A stretch of DNA of 64,000 nucleotides, taken from contig NZ_CP029008.1 of the NCBI RefSeq assembly GCF_024585165.1, positions 2,480,001 to 2,544,000 on the forward strand, read 5' to 3'. Under the pieces are notes generated by a model that was not told the origin of the DNA, did no database searches, and was given only the letters and a program-made list of their open reading frames with translations. Every line of letters begins with the position of its first letter. The stretch's first letter is position 1. Source of the DNA: Bradyrhizobium sp. WBOS07. Lineage in GTDB: Bacteria > Pseudomonadota > Alphaproteobacteria > Rhizobiales > Xanthobacteraceae. The translations under genes were made by a program, and so were the position numbers. Shown piece by piece: positions 17,225-27,843 of the stretch.

Positions 17225-18376
17225 TCAAGATGCCGCCATCCGCAGGATGTCGTTGTAGGTCGCAAACACCATCAGCATCAGCACCAAGCCGAGCCCGATT
17301 CGGAACCCCATCTCCTGGGTCCGCTCGGACAGCGGCCGGCCGCGGAGCACTTCCGCCGCGTAGAACATAAGGTGGCCGCCATCGAGCAGCGGGATCGGGA
17401 ACAGGTTCAGCAGACCGATCGACACCGACAGCACCGCGCACAGGTTGATCACGAACTGGAACCCGGCGCTGGCCGCCTGCCCCGACATCTTCGCGATTCC
17501 CAGGACGCCGCTGACCTCGTTGGGATTGCCTTGCCCGACGAACAGCGAGCCCAGGAACTTGAAGGTGCTGGTGATGATGAACCAGACCTGCTCGACCCCG
17601 ATCTTGAGTGCCTCGCCGATGCCCACCGGCGCGGTCGAGGCCTCGCCGGCCTGCGCCTTGTGCTCGATGCCGAGCACGCCGAGACGGTGGCTGTTGCCGA
17701 ACGGATCCTTGCGCTCAAGCAGCGCCGGGGTCGCCGTCAGCGAGACGATGGTACCGTCCCGCTTCACCTGGAAGGCAAGCGCCGAACCCGCGTTCATAGC
17801 AACGATTCGCTGCATGTCGGCAAAGCTCTCGATCGGCTTGCCGTCGATCTGGACGACCACGTCCCCGACCTTGAAACCTGCCGCAGCCGCAGCGCCGTCG
17901 GCAACGACGCCGTCGACGCGCGCGATCGTGCTCGGCTTGCCGTAATACAGCGCCATGCCGGCGAAGATCAGCGCACCCAGGATGAAGTTGGCGATCGGGC
18001 CGGCCGCAACGATGGCGGCGCGCGGGCCGACCTTCTTGTGGTGGAAGCTGCCGGAGCGCTCCTCGGCCGTCATGGATGCAAGCGTCTGCGCGGACGGGGT
18101 CGAGGCCTCGCTCTCGTCGCCGAAGAACTTGACGTAGCCGCCGAGCGGGATCGCCGACACCTTCCAGCGGGTGCCATGGCGGTCGTTGAAGCCGATCAGC
18201 TCGGGGCCGAAACCGAGCGAGAAGGTCAGCACCCGCACGCCTGCCCAGCGCGCGACCAGAAAGTGGCCGAGCTCGTGGAAGAACACGACGATCGTCAGGA
18301 CGAACAGGAAGGGAACCGCGTAGCCCAGGACCCCATGGCTCAACGTATTGAAACTATGGGTGAAAAAATCGATCAT
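17225..18376 (-). CDS. rseP: Site-2 membrane metalloprotease RseP
   Basis: This intramembrane zinc protease cleaves membrane anchors such as anti-sigma factors in the second step of envelope stress signalling. In 383 residues it has HELGH in the first membrane helix (VFFHELGHFLVARW), a central PDZ region with VDGVVADGAAAAAGFKVGD, and the second zinc ligand motif NLFPIPLLDGGHL near the C-terminus. It lies between dxr and bamA, the usual order. No anti-sigma factor gene is present in the window. Confidence 0.95.
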   Translation of the reverse strand: MIDFFTHSFNTLSHGVLGYAVPFLFVLTIVVFFHELGHFLVARWAGVRVLTFSLGFGPELIGFNDRHGTRWKVSAIPLGGYVKFFGDESEASTPSAQTLASMTAEERSGSFHHKKVGPRAAIVAAGPIANFILGALIFAGMALYYGKPSTIARVDGVVADGAAAAAGFKVGDVVVQIDGKPIESFADMQRIVAMNAGSALAFQVKRDGTIVSLTATPALLERKDPFGNSHRLGVLGIEHKAQAGEASTAPVGIGEALKIGVEQVWFIITSTFKFLGSLFVGQGNPNEVSGVLGIAKMSGQAASAGFQFVINLCAVLSVSIGLLNLFPIPLLDGGHLMFYAAEVLRGRPLSERTQEMGFRIGLGLVLMLMVFATYNDILRMAAS

Positions 18377-18419
18377 CGAATTCCCTCTTCCAGCGCCGCA
18401 AGGCCCTGGTCCGAACCAA

Positions 18420-19643
18420 CTAGGATGCCTTTAAGGCAATTTGAGGCAATAGGGCGGCAGCCCTATTTCGCGCAACATGGTCAACAGAGATTGCATCGTC
18501 GGCGGACGTCAGCGGTGCCTGGTTCCCGCTGCGGATCCAGTCGTCCAGCGTCGCCTCCACCAGCCGGGCGATCGCGCCGAACCGGATCTTGCCGGCGATG
18601 AAGGCGGCGACCGCGACCTCGTTGGCCGCGTTGTAGACCGTTGTCGCCCCCTTCCCGGTCCTGAGCGAATCGAACGCCAGGCGCAGGCCGGGGAAGCGCT
18701 CGAAATCGGGCGCCTCGAAGGTCAGCTGGCCGATCTTGGCGAGGTCCAGCTTGGCCGCCGGCCCCTTGATCCGGTCGGGCCAGCCGAGGCAATGCGCGAT
18801 CGGGGTGCGCATGTCGGGCGCGCCGAGCTGGGCCACCACCGAGCAGTCGGAGAACTCGACCATGCCGTGGATGATCGACTGCGGATGAACGAGAACGTCG
18901 ATCTCCTCGGGCGCGAGCGCGAACAGATAGGACGCCTCGATCACCTCGAGGCCCTTGTTCATCATCGAGGCGGAATCGATCGTGATCTTCTGGCCCATGC
19001 TCCAGTTCGGATGCTTCAGGGCCTGCGCGAGGGTCGCCTGCTCGATGTCCGCCGGCTTCCAGGTGCGGAATGGGCCGCCCGAGGCCGTGATGATGACGCG
19101 GACCAGTTCGTCGCGATTGCCGGAGCTCAGCGCCTGGAACAGCGCATTGTGCTCGGAATCGGCCGGCAGGATGCAGGCGCCCGCCTTGGCGGCACGCTGC
19201 ATGAAGAAATCACCGGCGCAAACCAGGCATTCCTTGTTGGCCAGCGCCACATGCGCGCCGCGATCGACCGCCGCCAGTGCCGGCTTCAATCCGGCGGCGC
19301 CGCTCACGGCCGCCATCACCCAGTCGGCCGGACGGGCGCCGGCTTCGATCACCGCGCCTTCGCCGGCCCCGCATTCCGTGCTCGTTCCCGCCAGTGCGGC
19401 CTTGAGCTCGGCGAATTTGGAGGCGTCGGCGATCGCGACATAACGCGCGGAAAATTCCTTTGCGAGCTTCGCCAGCGCCGCGACATTGCCGTTCGCCGTC
19501 AGCGCTTCGACGCGGTAGCGCTCGGGCGAGGCCCGCAGCAGATCCATCGTGCTGTCGCCGATCGAGCCGGTGGCGCCGAGAACCGTGACGCTGCGGACGG
19601 ATGACGCCGCAGCCTTGTTGTTTCGCAATGGGACCGCGCTCAT
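18420..19643 (-). CDS. dxr: 1-deoxy-D-xylulose-5-phosphate reductoisomerase
   Basis: Dxr makes 2-C-methyl-D-erythritol 4-phosphate, the committed step of the MEP isoprenoid route that feeds the UppS product. The NADPH motif is [30 protein letters not shown] carries metal and substrate ligands, and [14 protein letters not shown] is the active-site segment. From ATG 19643 (GAGGAT site just upstream) it is 407 residues, with a first 17 residues that are probably disordered. It lies 4 bp from cdsA. Confidence 0.96.
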   Translation of the reverse strand: MSAVPLRNNKAAASSVRSVTVLGATGSIGDSTMDLLRASPERYRVEALTANGNVAALAKLAKEFSARYVAIADASKFAELKAALAGTSTECGAGEGAVIEAGARPADWVMAAVSGAAGLKPALAAVDRGAHVALANKECLVCAGDFFMQRAAKAGACILPADSEHNALFQALSSGNRDELVRVIITASGGPFRTWKPADIEQATLAQALKHPNWSMGQKITIDSASMMNKGLEVIEASYLFALAPEEIDVLVHPQSIIHGMVEFSDCSVVAQLGAPDMRTPIAHCLGWPDRIKGPAAKLDLAKIGQLTFEAPDFERFPGLRLAFDSLRTGKGATTVYNAANEVAVAAFIAGKIRFGAIARLVEATLDDWIRSGNQAPLTSADDAISVDHVARNRAAALLPQIALKAS

Positions 19644-19647
19644 ATCC

Positions 19648-20490
19648 TCACCAAACCATAAGACCGCTTCCGGCGCTATGCACACCATGGCGGAGAAAGC
19701 CGATAATCCAAGCCGCCAGGATGGCGGCGACAAAGCCGTCCAGGCGGTCCATTAGCCCGCCATGGCCGGGAATTAAGTGACTGGAATCCTTGACACCGAA
19801 GCGCCGCTTCACGGCGGATTCGAAGAGATCTCCGAGTTGCGACACCACCGACAGGACGGCACTGACCAGGAGCAGCGGAACTGCCTTGCCGATACCGCAG
19901 GCGGCAAAACCTCCGGCCACCGCAAGGCTCGCCACGAAGCCGCCGAGCGCGCCGGACCAGGTCTTCTTCGGGCTTACGCGCGGCCAGAGCTTCGGCCCGC
20001 CGATGCTGCGGCCGGCGAAATAGCCGCCGATATCGGTCGCCCACACCACGAGCAGCACGAACATCAGCGCGGAGAAGCCGTTGACGAGGTCCTTGCGCAG
20101 CAGGATCGAGGCCAGCAACGCCGCCGCTGCGTAGGCAAAACCGGTCGCGGCCCAGACGAACTTGCCGCGCGCGATCAGCGTCACGATCGCGCCGCCGACG
20201 AGGCCGACGACGATGGAGGTCTTGAGCCCGCCAAAAGCGACCGCGGCGCCCATCATGGCGATGACGACCGTCCCTGCCCCGGTCAGCGCGACGGAGGCTG
20301 CGCCGACCACCGTCAGCCATTCCGCGAACAGCCCGATCGAGACCAGGGTCACGAGCAGCGCCCAGAGCCAGCCGCCGGCATAAGCGATCGCAATGGCGAG
20401 CGGCGCCAGCACCAGCGCTGCGAGGATTCGCATCACCAGATTGCTCGGGGCGGGCTTGGCGCCCACCGGTGCGGAATCGTGTTCGCTCAC
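19648..20490 (-). CDS. cdsA: Phosphatidate cytidylyltransferase CdsA
   Basis: CdsA makes CDP-diacylglycerol from CTP and phosphatidate in the inner membrane. The 280-residue polytopic protein carries [11 protein letters not shown] and the C-terminal family signature, with [21 protein letters not shown] as its Lys-Arg, Lys-Asp and His-Gly-Gly core followed by MDRLDG. The start overlaps the end of uppS (ATGA). Confidence 0.95.
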   Translation of the reverse strand: MSEHDSAPVGAKPAPSNLVMRILAALVLAPLAIAIAYAGGWLWALLVTLVSIGLFAEWLTVVGAASVALTGAGTVVIAMMGAAVAFGGLKTSIVVGLVGGAIVTLIARGKFVWAATGFAYAAAALLASILLRKDLVNGFSALMFVLLVVWATDIGGYFAGRSIGGPKLWPRVSPKKTWSGALGGFVASLAVAGGFAACGIGKAVPLLLVSAVLSVVSQLGDLFESAVKRRFGVKDSSHLIPGHGGLMDRLDGFVAAILAAWIIGFLRHGVHSAGSGLMVW

Positions 20491-21245
20491 GAGGCGGTTT
20501 TCGCGACCAGGCCGCCGAAACGGCGCTCGCGCCTGGCGAATTCGGCGATCGCGCCTTCGAGCGCCGCCTTGTCGAAGTCGGGCCAGTGGATCGGCACGAA
20601 CACGAGCTCGCTATAGGCGGCCTGCCACATCAGGAAATTCGACAGGCGCTGCTCCCCGCTGGTGCGGATGATGAGATCGGGATCCGGAATGTCGGGCGCA
20701 TCGAGATGCGCCCCGAGCGTCTCGGCATCGATCGTGGCCGGATCGCGCATTCCTTCCGCGACCTCGCGGGCGAGCTTTTGCGCCGCCTTGGCGATCTCCT
20801 GCCGCGAGCCGTAGTTGAAGGCAACGACGAGCGTGAGGCGGGAATTGTCGCGTGTCAGCTCCTCGGCCTCGTTGAGCAGCGCGCAGATGTCGCTCTCGAG
20901 CCCCTCGCGCTCGCCGATGATGCGGACCTTGACGCCGTCGCGATGCAGGCTCGCCAGGTCGTTGCGGATGAAGCGGCGCAGCAGGCCGAAGAGATCGCCG
21001 ATCTCGCTCGCCGGGCGCGACCAGTTCTCCGACGAGAACGAGAAGATCGTGAGATAGCGGATGCCGAGCTCGTGCGAGGCCCGCACGACGCGGCGCAAGG
21101 CCTCGACGCCGCGGCGATGCCCCTCCGCACGCGGCAGGCCGCGCGCGGCCGCCCAACGCCCGTTGCCATCCATGATGATGGCGACATGCGCAGGCGCCTC
21201 GGACCTGTCAGGTCCTTCCGTTGCGGGCGCGGCGGCGTTGGACAT
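20487..21245 (-). CDS. uppS: Isoprenyl (undecaprenyl diphosphate) synthase
   Basis: This cis-prenyltransferase builds the C55 carrier lipid for peptidoglycan and O-antigen. The 252 residues show the conserved [16 protein letters not shown] with the metal Asp, [17 protein letters not shown], and the C-terminal [12 protein letters not shown] substrate site. It starts 12 bp after frr. The first 20 residues are Ala/Pro-rich and not conserved. Confidence 0.96.
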   Translation of the reverse strand: MSNAAAPATEGPDRSEAPAHVAIIMDGNGRWAAARGLPRAEGHRRGVEALRRVVRASHELGIRYLTIFSFSSENWSRPASEIGDLFGLLRRFIRNDLASLHRDGVKVRIIGEREGLESDICALLNEAEELTRDNSRLTLVVAFNYGSRQEIAKAAQKLAREVAEGMRDPATIDAETLGAHLDAPDIPDPDLIIRTSGEQRLSNFLMWQAAYSELVFVPIHWPDFDKAALEGAIAEFARRERRFGGLVAKTAS

Positions 21246-21257
21246 GAAGGCGATGCC

Positions 21258-21821
21258 TTAAACGGTGAGGATTTCTTTTTCCTTGGCGGCCAGCAATTGG
21301 TCGATCTCGGCGATGGTGCCGTCGGTCGCCTTCTGCACCTCGTCGGCGTGACGCTTCTGGTCGTCCTCCGACATCTCGTGATTCTTCTCCAGCTTCTTGA
21401 GCACGTCGAGCCCGTCGCGGCGGACGTGGCGCGCGGCGACCTTTGCGGCTTCCGCATATTTGTGCGCGACCTTCACCAATTCCTTGCGCCGCTCTTCATT
21501 CAGCTCGGGAATGCGCAGGCGCAGCACCTGGCCTTCGGTCGCGGGCGACAGGCCGAGATTGGAATCGACGATCGCCTTCTCCACCGCCTTGACCATCGAC
21601 TTGTCCCAGACCTGCACCGAGATCAGGCGCGGCTCCGGCACGCTGACGGTGGCGAGCTGGTTCAGCGGCATGTGACCGCCATAGGCATCGACCTGCACCG
21701 GATCGAGCATCGAGGCGGAGGCGCGGCCCGTCCGCAAGCCGCCGAGCTCGTGCTTGAGCGAGGCGACGGCGCCCTGCATGCGGCGCTTCACTTCGTTGAG
21801 GTCGAAATTACCCGTGGGCAT
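21258..21821 (-). CDS. frr: Ribosome recycling factor
   Basis: RRF splits the post-termination ribosome together with EF-G. The 187-residue protein has the helical-bundle signature [14 protein letters not shown], GATxxPLNQLA-like [15 protein letters not shown], and [16 protein letters not shown] 21821 has AGGAG seven bases upstream; GTG 21824 is in frame but too close to that site. Confidence 0.97.
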   Translation of the reverse strand: MPTGNFDLNEVKRRMQGAVASLKHELGGLRTGRASASMLDPVQVDAYGGHMPLNQLATVSVPEPRLISVQVWDKSMVKAVEKAIVDSNLGLSPATEGQVLRLRIPELNEERRKELVKVAHKYAEAAKVAARHVRRDGLDVLKKLEKNHEMSEDDQKRHADEVQKATDGTIAEIDQLLAAKEKEILTV

Positions 21822-21889
21822 CACGTTTCTCCTTCAAAATCCCGGCGACCGCTCCCGCGCCTTCGCTTTCGGGCGCGCCAGACGAGCCT

Positions 21890-22606
21890 TCAGCCGGCGA
21901 CGATGGTCCCGTGGCCGACGCCGCGCAGAATCGCGCCGATCGACCCCGGCTCCGCGATCGAGAATACGATGATAGGCAGCGACGTCTCGCGGGCAAGCGC
22001 GAAGGCGGTCGCATCCATCACCTTGTAGCCGCCCTCGATCGCCTGCGAATGGGTCAGCCGGTCAAACCGCGTGGCGGCGGGATCTTTCTTCGGATCGGCC
22101 GAGTAGACGCCGTCGACATTGGTCGCTTTCAGCACCGCCTGGGCGCCGATCTCCGCGGCGCGCAGCACCGCGGTCGTGTCGGTGGTGAAGAACGGATTGC
22201 CGGTTCCGCCGCCGAGCAGCACGATGCGGCCCTCGGCGAGGTATTTGTGCGCCGCAGTGCGGGTGAACAGCTCGGAAATCTCGGGCATGACGAAGGCCGA
22301 CAGCGTGCGCGCCGGCGTGCCCTTGCGCTCGATCGCCGCCTCCAGCGCGAGGCAGTTCATCATGGTGGCCAGCATGCCCATGGTGTCGCCGGTCGGGCGC
22401 GACACGCCGCGGCTGGAGACCTCGACGCCGCGCACGATGTTGCCGCCGCCGATCACGACCGCAACCTCGGTGCCGAGCTTGCGGGCGGCGATCAGATCGT
22501 CGGCAACCCGGTCGACGGTCGGCTGGTCGATGCCAAAGCCTTGCTGTCCCGCGAGATATTCGCCGGACAGCTTGATCACGACGCGACGATAGACCGGATC
22601 AGTCAT
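21890..22606 (-). CDS. pyrH: UMP kinase PyrH
   Basis: PyrH phosphorylates UMP to UDP. Its 238 residues follow the amino-acid kinase fold: [12 protein letters not shown], the [11 protein letters not shown] nucleotide loop, [15 protein letters not shown] and the [11 protein letters not shown] segment. The start at ATG 22606 gives the usual [10 protein letters not shown]-terminus. It sits between tsf and frr, as in most proteobacteria. Confidence 0.97.
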   Translation of the reverse strand: MTDPVYRRVVIKLSGEYLAGQQGFGIDQPTVDRVADDLIAARKLGTEVAVVIGGGNIVRGVEVSSRGVSRPTGDTMGMLATMMNCLALEAAIERKGTPARTLSAFVMPEISELFTRTAAHKYLAEGRIVLLGGGTGNPFFTTDTTAVLRAAEIGAQAVLKATNVDGVYSADPKKDPAATRFDRLTHSQAIEGGYKVMDATAFALARETSLPIIVFSIAEPGSIGAILRGVGHGTIVAG

Positions 22607-22666
22607 GAGCACTTTCCTCGTCCGGGCGCCGCTTCCGGCGGCACGCCGGAAGGAACGTTCCGGCGC

Positions 22667-23590
22667 TTACTTCTTGCCGCTGGCCGCGGCGACCTCGGCC
22701 GCGAAGTCGCTTTCCTGCTTCTCGATTCCCTCACCGAGAGCATAGCGCACAAAGCCGGCGATCTTCACAGGCCCGCCGACCTTGCCCTCGGCTTCCTTCA
22801 CCGCCTGCGCCACCGACTTGCCGGTGTCGTGGATGAAGGCCTGCTCGAGCAGGCAGACTTCCTTGTAATAGGTCTTCAGGCCGGACTCGACGATCTTCTC
22901 GATCACGTTCTCGGGCTTGCCCTGCTGGCGATATTTGTCGGCGAGCACGTCCTTCTCGCGCTTGACGACCGCCGGATCGAGACCGGACGGATCGAGCGCG
23001 AGCGGGTTGGCGGCGGCGACATGCATCGCGATCTGGCGGCCGAGGCTGGCGAGCTCGTCGGCCTTGCCGGGCGATTCCAGCGCAACGATCACGCCCATCT
23101 TGCCGGCGCCGTCGACGACGGCACCGTGGACGTAATGCGCCACAACGCCCTGGCTCACTTCGAGCGCAGCTGCGCGGCGCAGCGTCATGTTCTCGCCGAT
23201 GGTGGCGATCGCGTCATTGATGGCGGCTTCGACGGTGACGTCACCGACCTTGGCGGCCTTGATCTTCTCGACATCCGCGCCGACGTCGAACGCGACCTGG
23301 GCGATCATCTTGACCAGCCCCTGGAACTGACCGTTGCGCGCGACGAAGTCGGTCTCGGAATTGACCTCGACCACGACGCCCTTGGTGCCCTTGGTGAGCG
23401 CGCCGATCAGACCTTCGGCGGCGACGCGGCCCGACTTCTTGGCGGCCTTGGACAGGCCCTTCTTGCGCAGCCAATCCTGCGCCGCTTCCATGTTGCCGTC
23501 GTTCTCGGTCAGCGCGGCCTTGCAGTCCATCATGCCCGCGCCGGTCGACTCGCGCAGGTCCTTGACCATCGCAGCTGTGATCGTTGCCAT
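22667..23590 (-). CDS. tsf: Elongation factor Ts
   Basis: EF-Ts is the nucleotide exchange factor of EF-Tu. The 307-residue protein has the N-terminal UBA-like region with [19 protein letters not shown], the core [12 protein letters not shown] motif that contacts the EF-Tu nucleotide site, and QMKRDKDVL-like [12 protein letters not shown] toward the C-terminus. It follows rpsB by 132 bp. Confidence 0.98.
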   Translation of the reverse strand: MATITAAMVKDLRESTGAGMMDCKAALTENDGNMEAAQDWLRKKGLSKAAKKSGRVAAEGLIGALTKGTKGVVVEVNSETDFVARNGQFQGLVKMIAQVAFDVGADVEKIKAAKVGDVTVEAAINDAIATIGENMTLRRAAALEVSQGVVAHYVHGAVVDGAGKMGVIVALESPGKADELASLGRQIAMHVAAANPLALDPSGLDPAVVKREKDVLADKYRQQGKPENVIEKIVESGLKTYYKEVCLLEQAFIHDTGKSVAQAVKEAEGKVGGPVKIAGFVRYALGEGIEKQESDFAAEVAAASGKK

Positions 23591-23722
23591 CGTTGAAAAT
23601 CCTTTGTGCCTGCCGGTTCGCCGCGGCGTGGCTTGGAGGCGCCCCGCCGCGGTCCATCTCAGGAATTCGCGTCAACTGAAATGGTGGCCGGATCTCGTCC
23701 GGCCAGCCCATCGCTCTCTCGA

Positions 23723-24718
23723 CTATTCCGCTTCCGCGGTCAGCGCCTTGGCCTTGGCCACCCAGGCATCCGCACGGCTCGGCAGACCGACTTCTTCGCC
23801 GATCGTGTGCGCGGTGTCGTGGTCGAGCTCGGCGAGCTGCCAGTAGTGGAAGATGCCGAGGTCGTTGAACTTCTTCTCGATCGTGCCCGACACGCCCGGG
23901 AGCTTCTTGAGGTCGTCGGCGGTGCCGCGCGGACCTGCAAGGCCCTGGAAGCCGCTCGACGACGCCGCCGGCAGCTCCTCGGCGACCGGCTGAGCCGAGG
24001 CGCCGACGTCGATGCCCGAATCACCCTGGGCCCGCGAGATGCCGTCGATCGCCGCACGCGCGATGAGATCGCAATACAGCGAGATGGCGCGGCCGGCATC
24101 GTCATTGCCCGGCACCACATAGGTGATGCCCTTCGGGTCCGAATTGGTGTCGACGATCGCGGCGACCGGGATGTTGAGGCGCTGGGCCTCCTGGATCGCG
24201 ATGTCTTCCTTGTTGGTGTCGATCACGAAGATCAGGTCGGGCAGACCGCCCATGTCCTTGATGCCGCCGAGCGAGCGGTCGAGCTTGTCGCGCTCGCGCT
24301 GAAGCGTCAGGCGCTCCTTCTTGGTGTAGGAGCTGGCATCGCCACCGGCCAGCACGTCGTCGAGGTGACGCAGGCGCTTGATCGAGGCCGAGATCGTCTT
24401 CCAGTTGGTCAGCGTGCCGCCGAGCCAGCGCGAATTGACGAAATACTGCGCGCAGCGCTTCGCCGCGTCCGCGACGCCGTCCTGCGCCTGGCGCTTGGTG
24501 CCGACGAACAGGATGCGGCCGCCCTTGGCCACCGTGTCGCTGACGGCCTGAAGGGCCTGGTGCAGCATCGGCACGGTCTGGGCGAGATCGACGATGTGGA
24601 TGTTGTTGCGGGTGCCGAAAATGAACGGAGCCATTTTCGGATTCCAGCGGTGCGACTGGTGACCAAAGTGCACGCCAGCTTCGAGCAGCTGACGCATAGT
24701 GAAATCGGGTAGTGCCAT
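23723..24718 (-). CDS. rpsB: 30S ribosomal protein S2 with C-terminal extension
   Basis: S2 is a primary small-subunit protein. The start ATG 24718 gives [20 protein letters not shown], and GGAG lies nine bases upstream. [14 protein letters not shown] [14 protein letters not shown] and [15 protein letters not shown] are family motifs. At 331 residues it is about 80 longer than the bacterial norm: after residue 250 comes an Ala/Ser linker and a helix-hairpin-helix-like segment ([20 protein letters not shown], then [14 protein letters not shown]). Such extensions occur in Rhizobiales S2. It is the first gene of the operon running down to lpxB, and the 140 bp upstream should hold its promoter. 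Confidence 0.97.
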   Translation of the reverse strand: MALPDFTMRQLLEAGVHFGHQSHRWNPKMAPFIFGTRNNIHIVDLAQTVPMLHQALQAVSDTVAKGGRILFVGTKRQAQDGVADAAKRCAQYFVNSRWLGGTLTNWKTISASIKRLRHLDDVLAGGDASSYTKKERLTLQRERDKLDRSLGGIKDMGGLPDLIFVIDTNKEDIAIQEAQRLNIPVAAIVDTNSDPKGITYVVPGNDDAGRAISLYCDLIARAAIDGISRAQGDSGIDVGASAQPVAEELPAASSSGFQGLAGPRGTADDLKKLPGVSGTIEKKFNDLGIFHYWQLAELDHDTAHTIGEEVGLPSRADAWVAKAKALTAEAE

Positions 24719-24859
24719 CGTTCTGATTCTCCGGTTGGTTCCTCCGGAAACGTGTGAGCAAAACGGAGCGTTCGCCCCGGCTGCCACCGGACGGCCTTGT
24801 GAGCCATGTTTCCGTGTGAGATGGCGCGCTATATAGCGCCATTTCGGCCAGAAGCAAGG

Positions 24860-24884
24860 AAATAAGGCGGCCGTCGCGGCCGCC
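24860..24884 (-). terminator. Intrinsic terminator of the caspase-fold gene
   Basis: Read on the minus strand, an 8-bp GC stem (ggcggccg / cggccgcc, loop of three) is followed by TTATTTCC. It lies 50 bp past the stop of the caspase-fold gene and upstream of rpsB, so it should insulate the ribosomal operon. Confidence 0.65.
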
Positions 24885-24936
24885 CGAAAGCTGCGGTCGT
24901 CACGCTCCTGCCGATTCCGGCGTCCTGCTCGACCGG

Positions 24937-27561
24937 CTAGCACCTCGGCTGGCCGGGCGGGCACGGCTTTGAGGGAGGCCCGGCGGGCCGCGGCGGCGGC
25001 GGCGGGGGCGGTGCCGCACGCGGCGGCGCGGCGGCCATCGGCGGCGGCGCCGACCGCGCGACAGGCGGTGGCGGCGGCGCGGGCCGTGCAACCGGAGGCG
25101 GAGGTGGCGCCGGCCGCGCCATTGGCGGCGGTGCGGGCCGGGCCACGGGCGGCGGTGGGGCCGGCCGTGCCACGGCCACCGGCGGTGGCGCAGCCCGGGG
25201 CGGCGGAGGCGGTGCGACCCGCGGCGGTGGCGGCGGCGTCGGTCTCGCCAGAGCCTGCGGAGGCGGCGGCGCCGCGACGGGCTTGGCGGCCTGCGGGGGC
25301 GGAACGGGCCGGCGATCTGGCACTCTGGACGGCTCCCGCGCTGCCACCGGTGGCGGCGGAGGCGCCGCCGGCCTGACCGCGCTCGGGATCCCCGGTCGGC
25401 CGGTGGCCGTGTTCGGAGGCGGCAATGCGCCCGGCTGGGGCCCGGTCGGCCTGCCCTGCCGGTCAGCCCCGGACGGCGGCTGTTTGGGCGCCGCCGCGGT
25501 CGGCGCGTTCGGCTGCGCGGGCGGGATGTTGCCGGCCGGCGGTGTGGTGGTCGCAACGGGTTTGCCGGGGGGTGAGGCAGCGCCGGTGGCGCGCCCCGCA
25601 CCTGACGACGGCGGCGGTCCACCAGCGGTCCCGGGAACCGGCAGTGTGTTTGCCTGCGGATGCGTATTCGCCTGCGGCAGCTTGTTCGCCTGCGGCAGCT
25701 TGGCCGATGCGGGTGGCTGCGGCGTCGCCGCAACATTGCCAGCAGGGGCCGTCGCGGTCGGACTCGGCGCGGCGTTCGGCGCAGCAGCGCCGGGCGCAAC
25801 CGCCGCCCCCGTCGGCGGAGCGCCCGCAGTCCCCGGCGCCGGCAGGGGATTGGCCGGAGGCAGCTTGGCCGCGGCCGGAGGCTGCGCTGTCGTGGTGGGA
25901 GCGACATTCGCCGGAGCAGGTGCCGGAATACCCGGCCTTGCCGCCGGCTGGATCGTCGCACTCGGCGGCATCGGTGCCTTGCCCTGCTGGATCAGCGCGG
26001 CGCGCTGCGCGACCGCCTGCGGCACGGCCGGGCCCGCCGGATTGGCACGGCCGGCAACCGCGGGCGCCAGATTGGCCGGACCAGGCCCCGGCCCCGCGAC
26101 CGGCGCAGGTGCCGGCGGGCGATTGATCACCGTGTTGATCACCGTCGTATTGTGGATGTTCTGGTAAATGATGTTGTTCGGCGGCGGCGCGACATAGACC
26201 GGCGGCCGGACGAACACCGGGATCGGCACGAACACCGGCTGCGGCAGCACGAACAGGCCGATCACCGGCAGCGGCGGCGGCAGCACGACGAAATCCGGCG
26301 GCGGCGGCGGCAGGTAATAGACCGCCGGCGGCGGTGGCGGCGCGAAGCCGAAATCGGGATCGCTGAAATACAGCACCGGACGGTCGACATAGATCACCTC
26401 CTCCGGCGGCGGTGGCGGCACGTCGTAGTCCAGCATCGTGAATGTCGGCGGCGGTTCGAGTGGCGCGGTCAGGATCGCGAGCCGGCGCCGGGCATCGCCG
26501 GCATGCGGCCCGCGCGGATAACGGCGCAGATACGACCAATAGGCGTCCGGCGTATCGGCGCGATAGGTCCGCCTCCAGGTGATCGCCTCGCGGCGCGCCG
26601 CCACGATCGCCAAGACGCGCTTTGCGAGCGGATCGCCCGGATACGCCGCGAGAAATTCCTCATAGGCCGCCAGCGTGTCGCGCGCGAGCGCGGCGGCGTA
26701 GGCGTCCTGCACGCCGAGATCGCGGATCGGCTTGCTGCGGATCGCGGCGACCTGGTCGGGTGCGGCCTCCGGCGGCGCGTCGGGCCCGCGCTCGAAGAAC
26801 GAGAATGGCGCCGAGATCTTCTGCTCGTGCCAGGGCACCTGCGCGCCCTTGCTGGCTTCGTTGACGCGCAGGCGCACGCGGTCGAACACCTCCGCCAGCG
26901 GCAGGCCGCCAGTGCGGATCATCTCGGCCAGCGATTGCGCATAGATGCCGTACGGCCCCGGCTCCTCCGGCGCCACCGTGCCGGGCGCCGCGTTGAACGC
27001 GATCAGCATGTTCGCCTCGGGCTCGACCAGCGCGAGGCCGCCCGCGATCGGCTGTCCGCCCTCGATGAAGGGCTGCGCGCGGGCCGAGTCGAGCACGACG
27101 ATGTTGGCCTTGAGCGGAATGGCAGCGAGCTGACGCACGTAATCGCTGATGCGCAGGGCTTCGGTCGGAATGTCAGTATCGCGCGCGATGTTGGAATCGA
27201 CCGGGATGAAATAGTTCTCGCCGGCAAGCTGCACGCCATAGCCGGCAAGATAGATCATCGCGACGGTTCCGGGCCCGGAGGCCTGGGCCTTCTGGATGAA
27301 GTCGCGAAGGCTCTTGCGCAGCGTGTCGCCGTCGAGATCGCGCGCTCCGACGACGTCGAAGCCGGCCGCCTGCAGCGTCTGCGCGATCAGGCCGGCATCG
27401 TTCGCAGTGGTCGCCAGCGGCGACTTGGCATAGGCGCCATTGCCGACCACGAGCGCAATGCGCTTTTCCGGCTGCTGCGCGCGGGCCGCGTCCGGCGCGC
27501 CGGCGGCAAGGGCCATGATCGGCAGGAGAAGGCAAATGAAGGCTCTGAACGTCCCGCGCAT
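24937..27561 (-). CDS. Exported proline-rich caspase-fold (C14) protein lacking the catalytic dyad
   Basis: The 874-residue protein has a signal peptide (residues 1-28, ending AARA). Residues 33-265 follow the caspase p20 fold: [40 protein letters not shown] and [12 protein letters not shown]. Active homologues have His in AGHGVQ and Cys in DACR; here these are Tyr108 and Ala160, so it should not be a protease. Residues 300-370 look helical and repeat-like ([20 protein letters not shown]). From about 380 to the end it is Pro-rich with low-complexity Ala/Pro/Val tracts and a terminal Cys pair region ([10 protein letters not shown]). ATG 27561 fits the signal peptide better than ATG 27603. The role is unknown; a periplasmic scaffold is possible. 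Confidence 0.82.
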   Translation of the reverse strand: MRGTFRAFICLLLPIMALAAGAPDAARAQQPEKRIALVVGNGAYAKSPLATTANDAGLIAQTLQAAGFDVVGARDLDGDTLRKSLRDFIQKAQASGPGTVAMIYLAGYGVQLAGENYFIPVDSNIARDTDIPTEALRISDYVRQLAAIPLKANIVVLDSARAQPFIEGGQPIAGGLALVEPEANMLIAFNAAPGTVAPEEPGPYGIYAQSLAEMIRTGGLPLAEVFDRVRLRVNEASKGAQVPWHEQKISAPFSFFERGPDAPPEAAPDQVAAIRSKPIRDLGVQDAYAAALARDTLAAYEEFLAAYPGDPLAKRVLAIVAARREAITWRRTYRADTPDAYWSYLRRYPRGPHAGDARRRLAILTAPLEPPPTFTMLDYDVPPPPPEEVIYVDRPVLYFSDPDFGFAPPPPPAVYYLPPPPPDFVVLPPPLPVIGLFVLPQPVFVPIPVFVRPPVYVAPPPNNIIYQNIHNTTVINTVINRPPAPAPVAGPGPGPANLAPAVAGRANPAGPAVPQAVAQRAALIQQGKAPMPPSATIQPAARPGIPAPAPANVAPTTTAQPPAAAKLPPANPLPAPGTAGAPPTGAAVAPGAAAPNAAPSPTATAPAGNVAATPQPPASAKLPQANKLPQANTHPQANTLPVPGTAGGPPPSSGAGRATGAASPPGKPVATTTPPAGNIPPAQPNAPTAAAPKQPPSGADRQGRPTGPQPGALPPPNTATGRPGIPSAVRPAAPPPPPVAAREPSRVPDRRPVPPPQAAKPVAAPPPPQALARPTPPPPPRVAPPPPPRAAPPPVAVARPAPPPPVARPAPPPMARPAPPPPPVARPAPPPPPVARSAPPPMAAAPPRAAPPPPPPPRPAGPPSKPCPPGQPRC

Positions 27562-27843
27562 GGCTCGCCTGCCCGTTATTCTTGTTGAGGTGCCACCACG
27601 CATCAGGCGCGCGGCCGGCTGAACGGCGCTTGAACGAAAAGCTCGGATTGAGGCGGAGGCGTGGCCATGCCGCCGCGCGCGTCAGCGCCGCAGCAGCCTC
27701 ACGGCAACCGCGGCGCAGCCTGGAAAACGCGCGAGGCTCGTTCAAGTCCCCAACATGCGATCAGACCGGACAATCGAGCCGGCCGAACGTCTGGCGGCCG
27801 GCCTCTCGCGGCTAGAGGCGCGACAGTCTGGCATCCGATGCGC

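Noticed and set aside
14991..17258. A 755-residue plus-strand open frame
   Set aside because: Mirror of bamA in high-GC DNA; no motif, no ribosome site.
25000..25350. Tandem-looking GC repeats resembling a CRISPR or satellite
   Set aside because: They are the codons of the proline-rich tail of the caspase-fold protein and have no spacer/repeat regularity.
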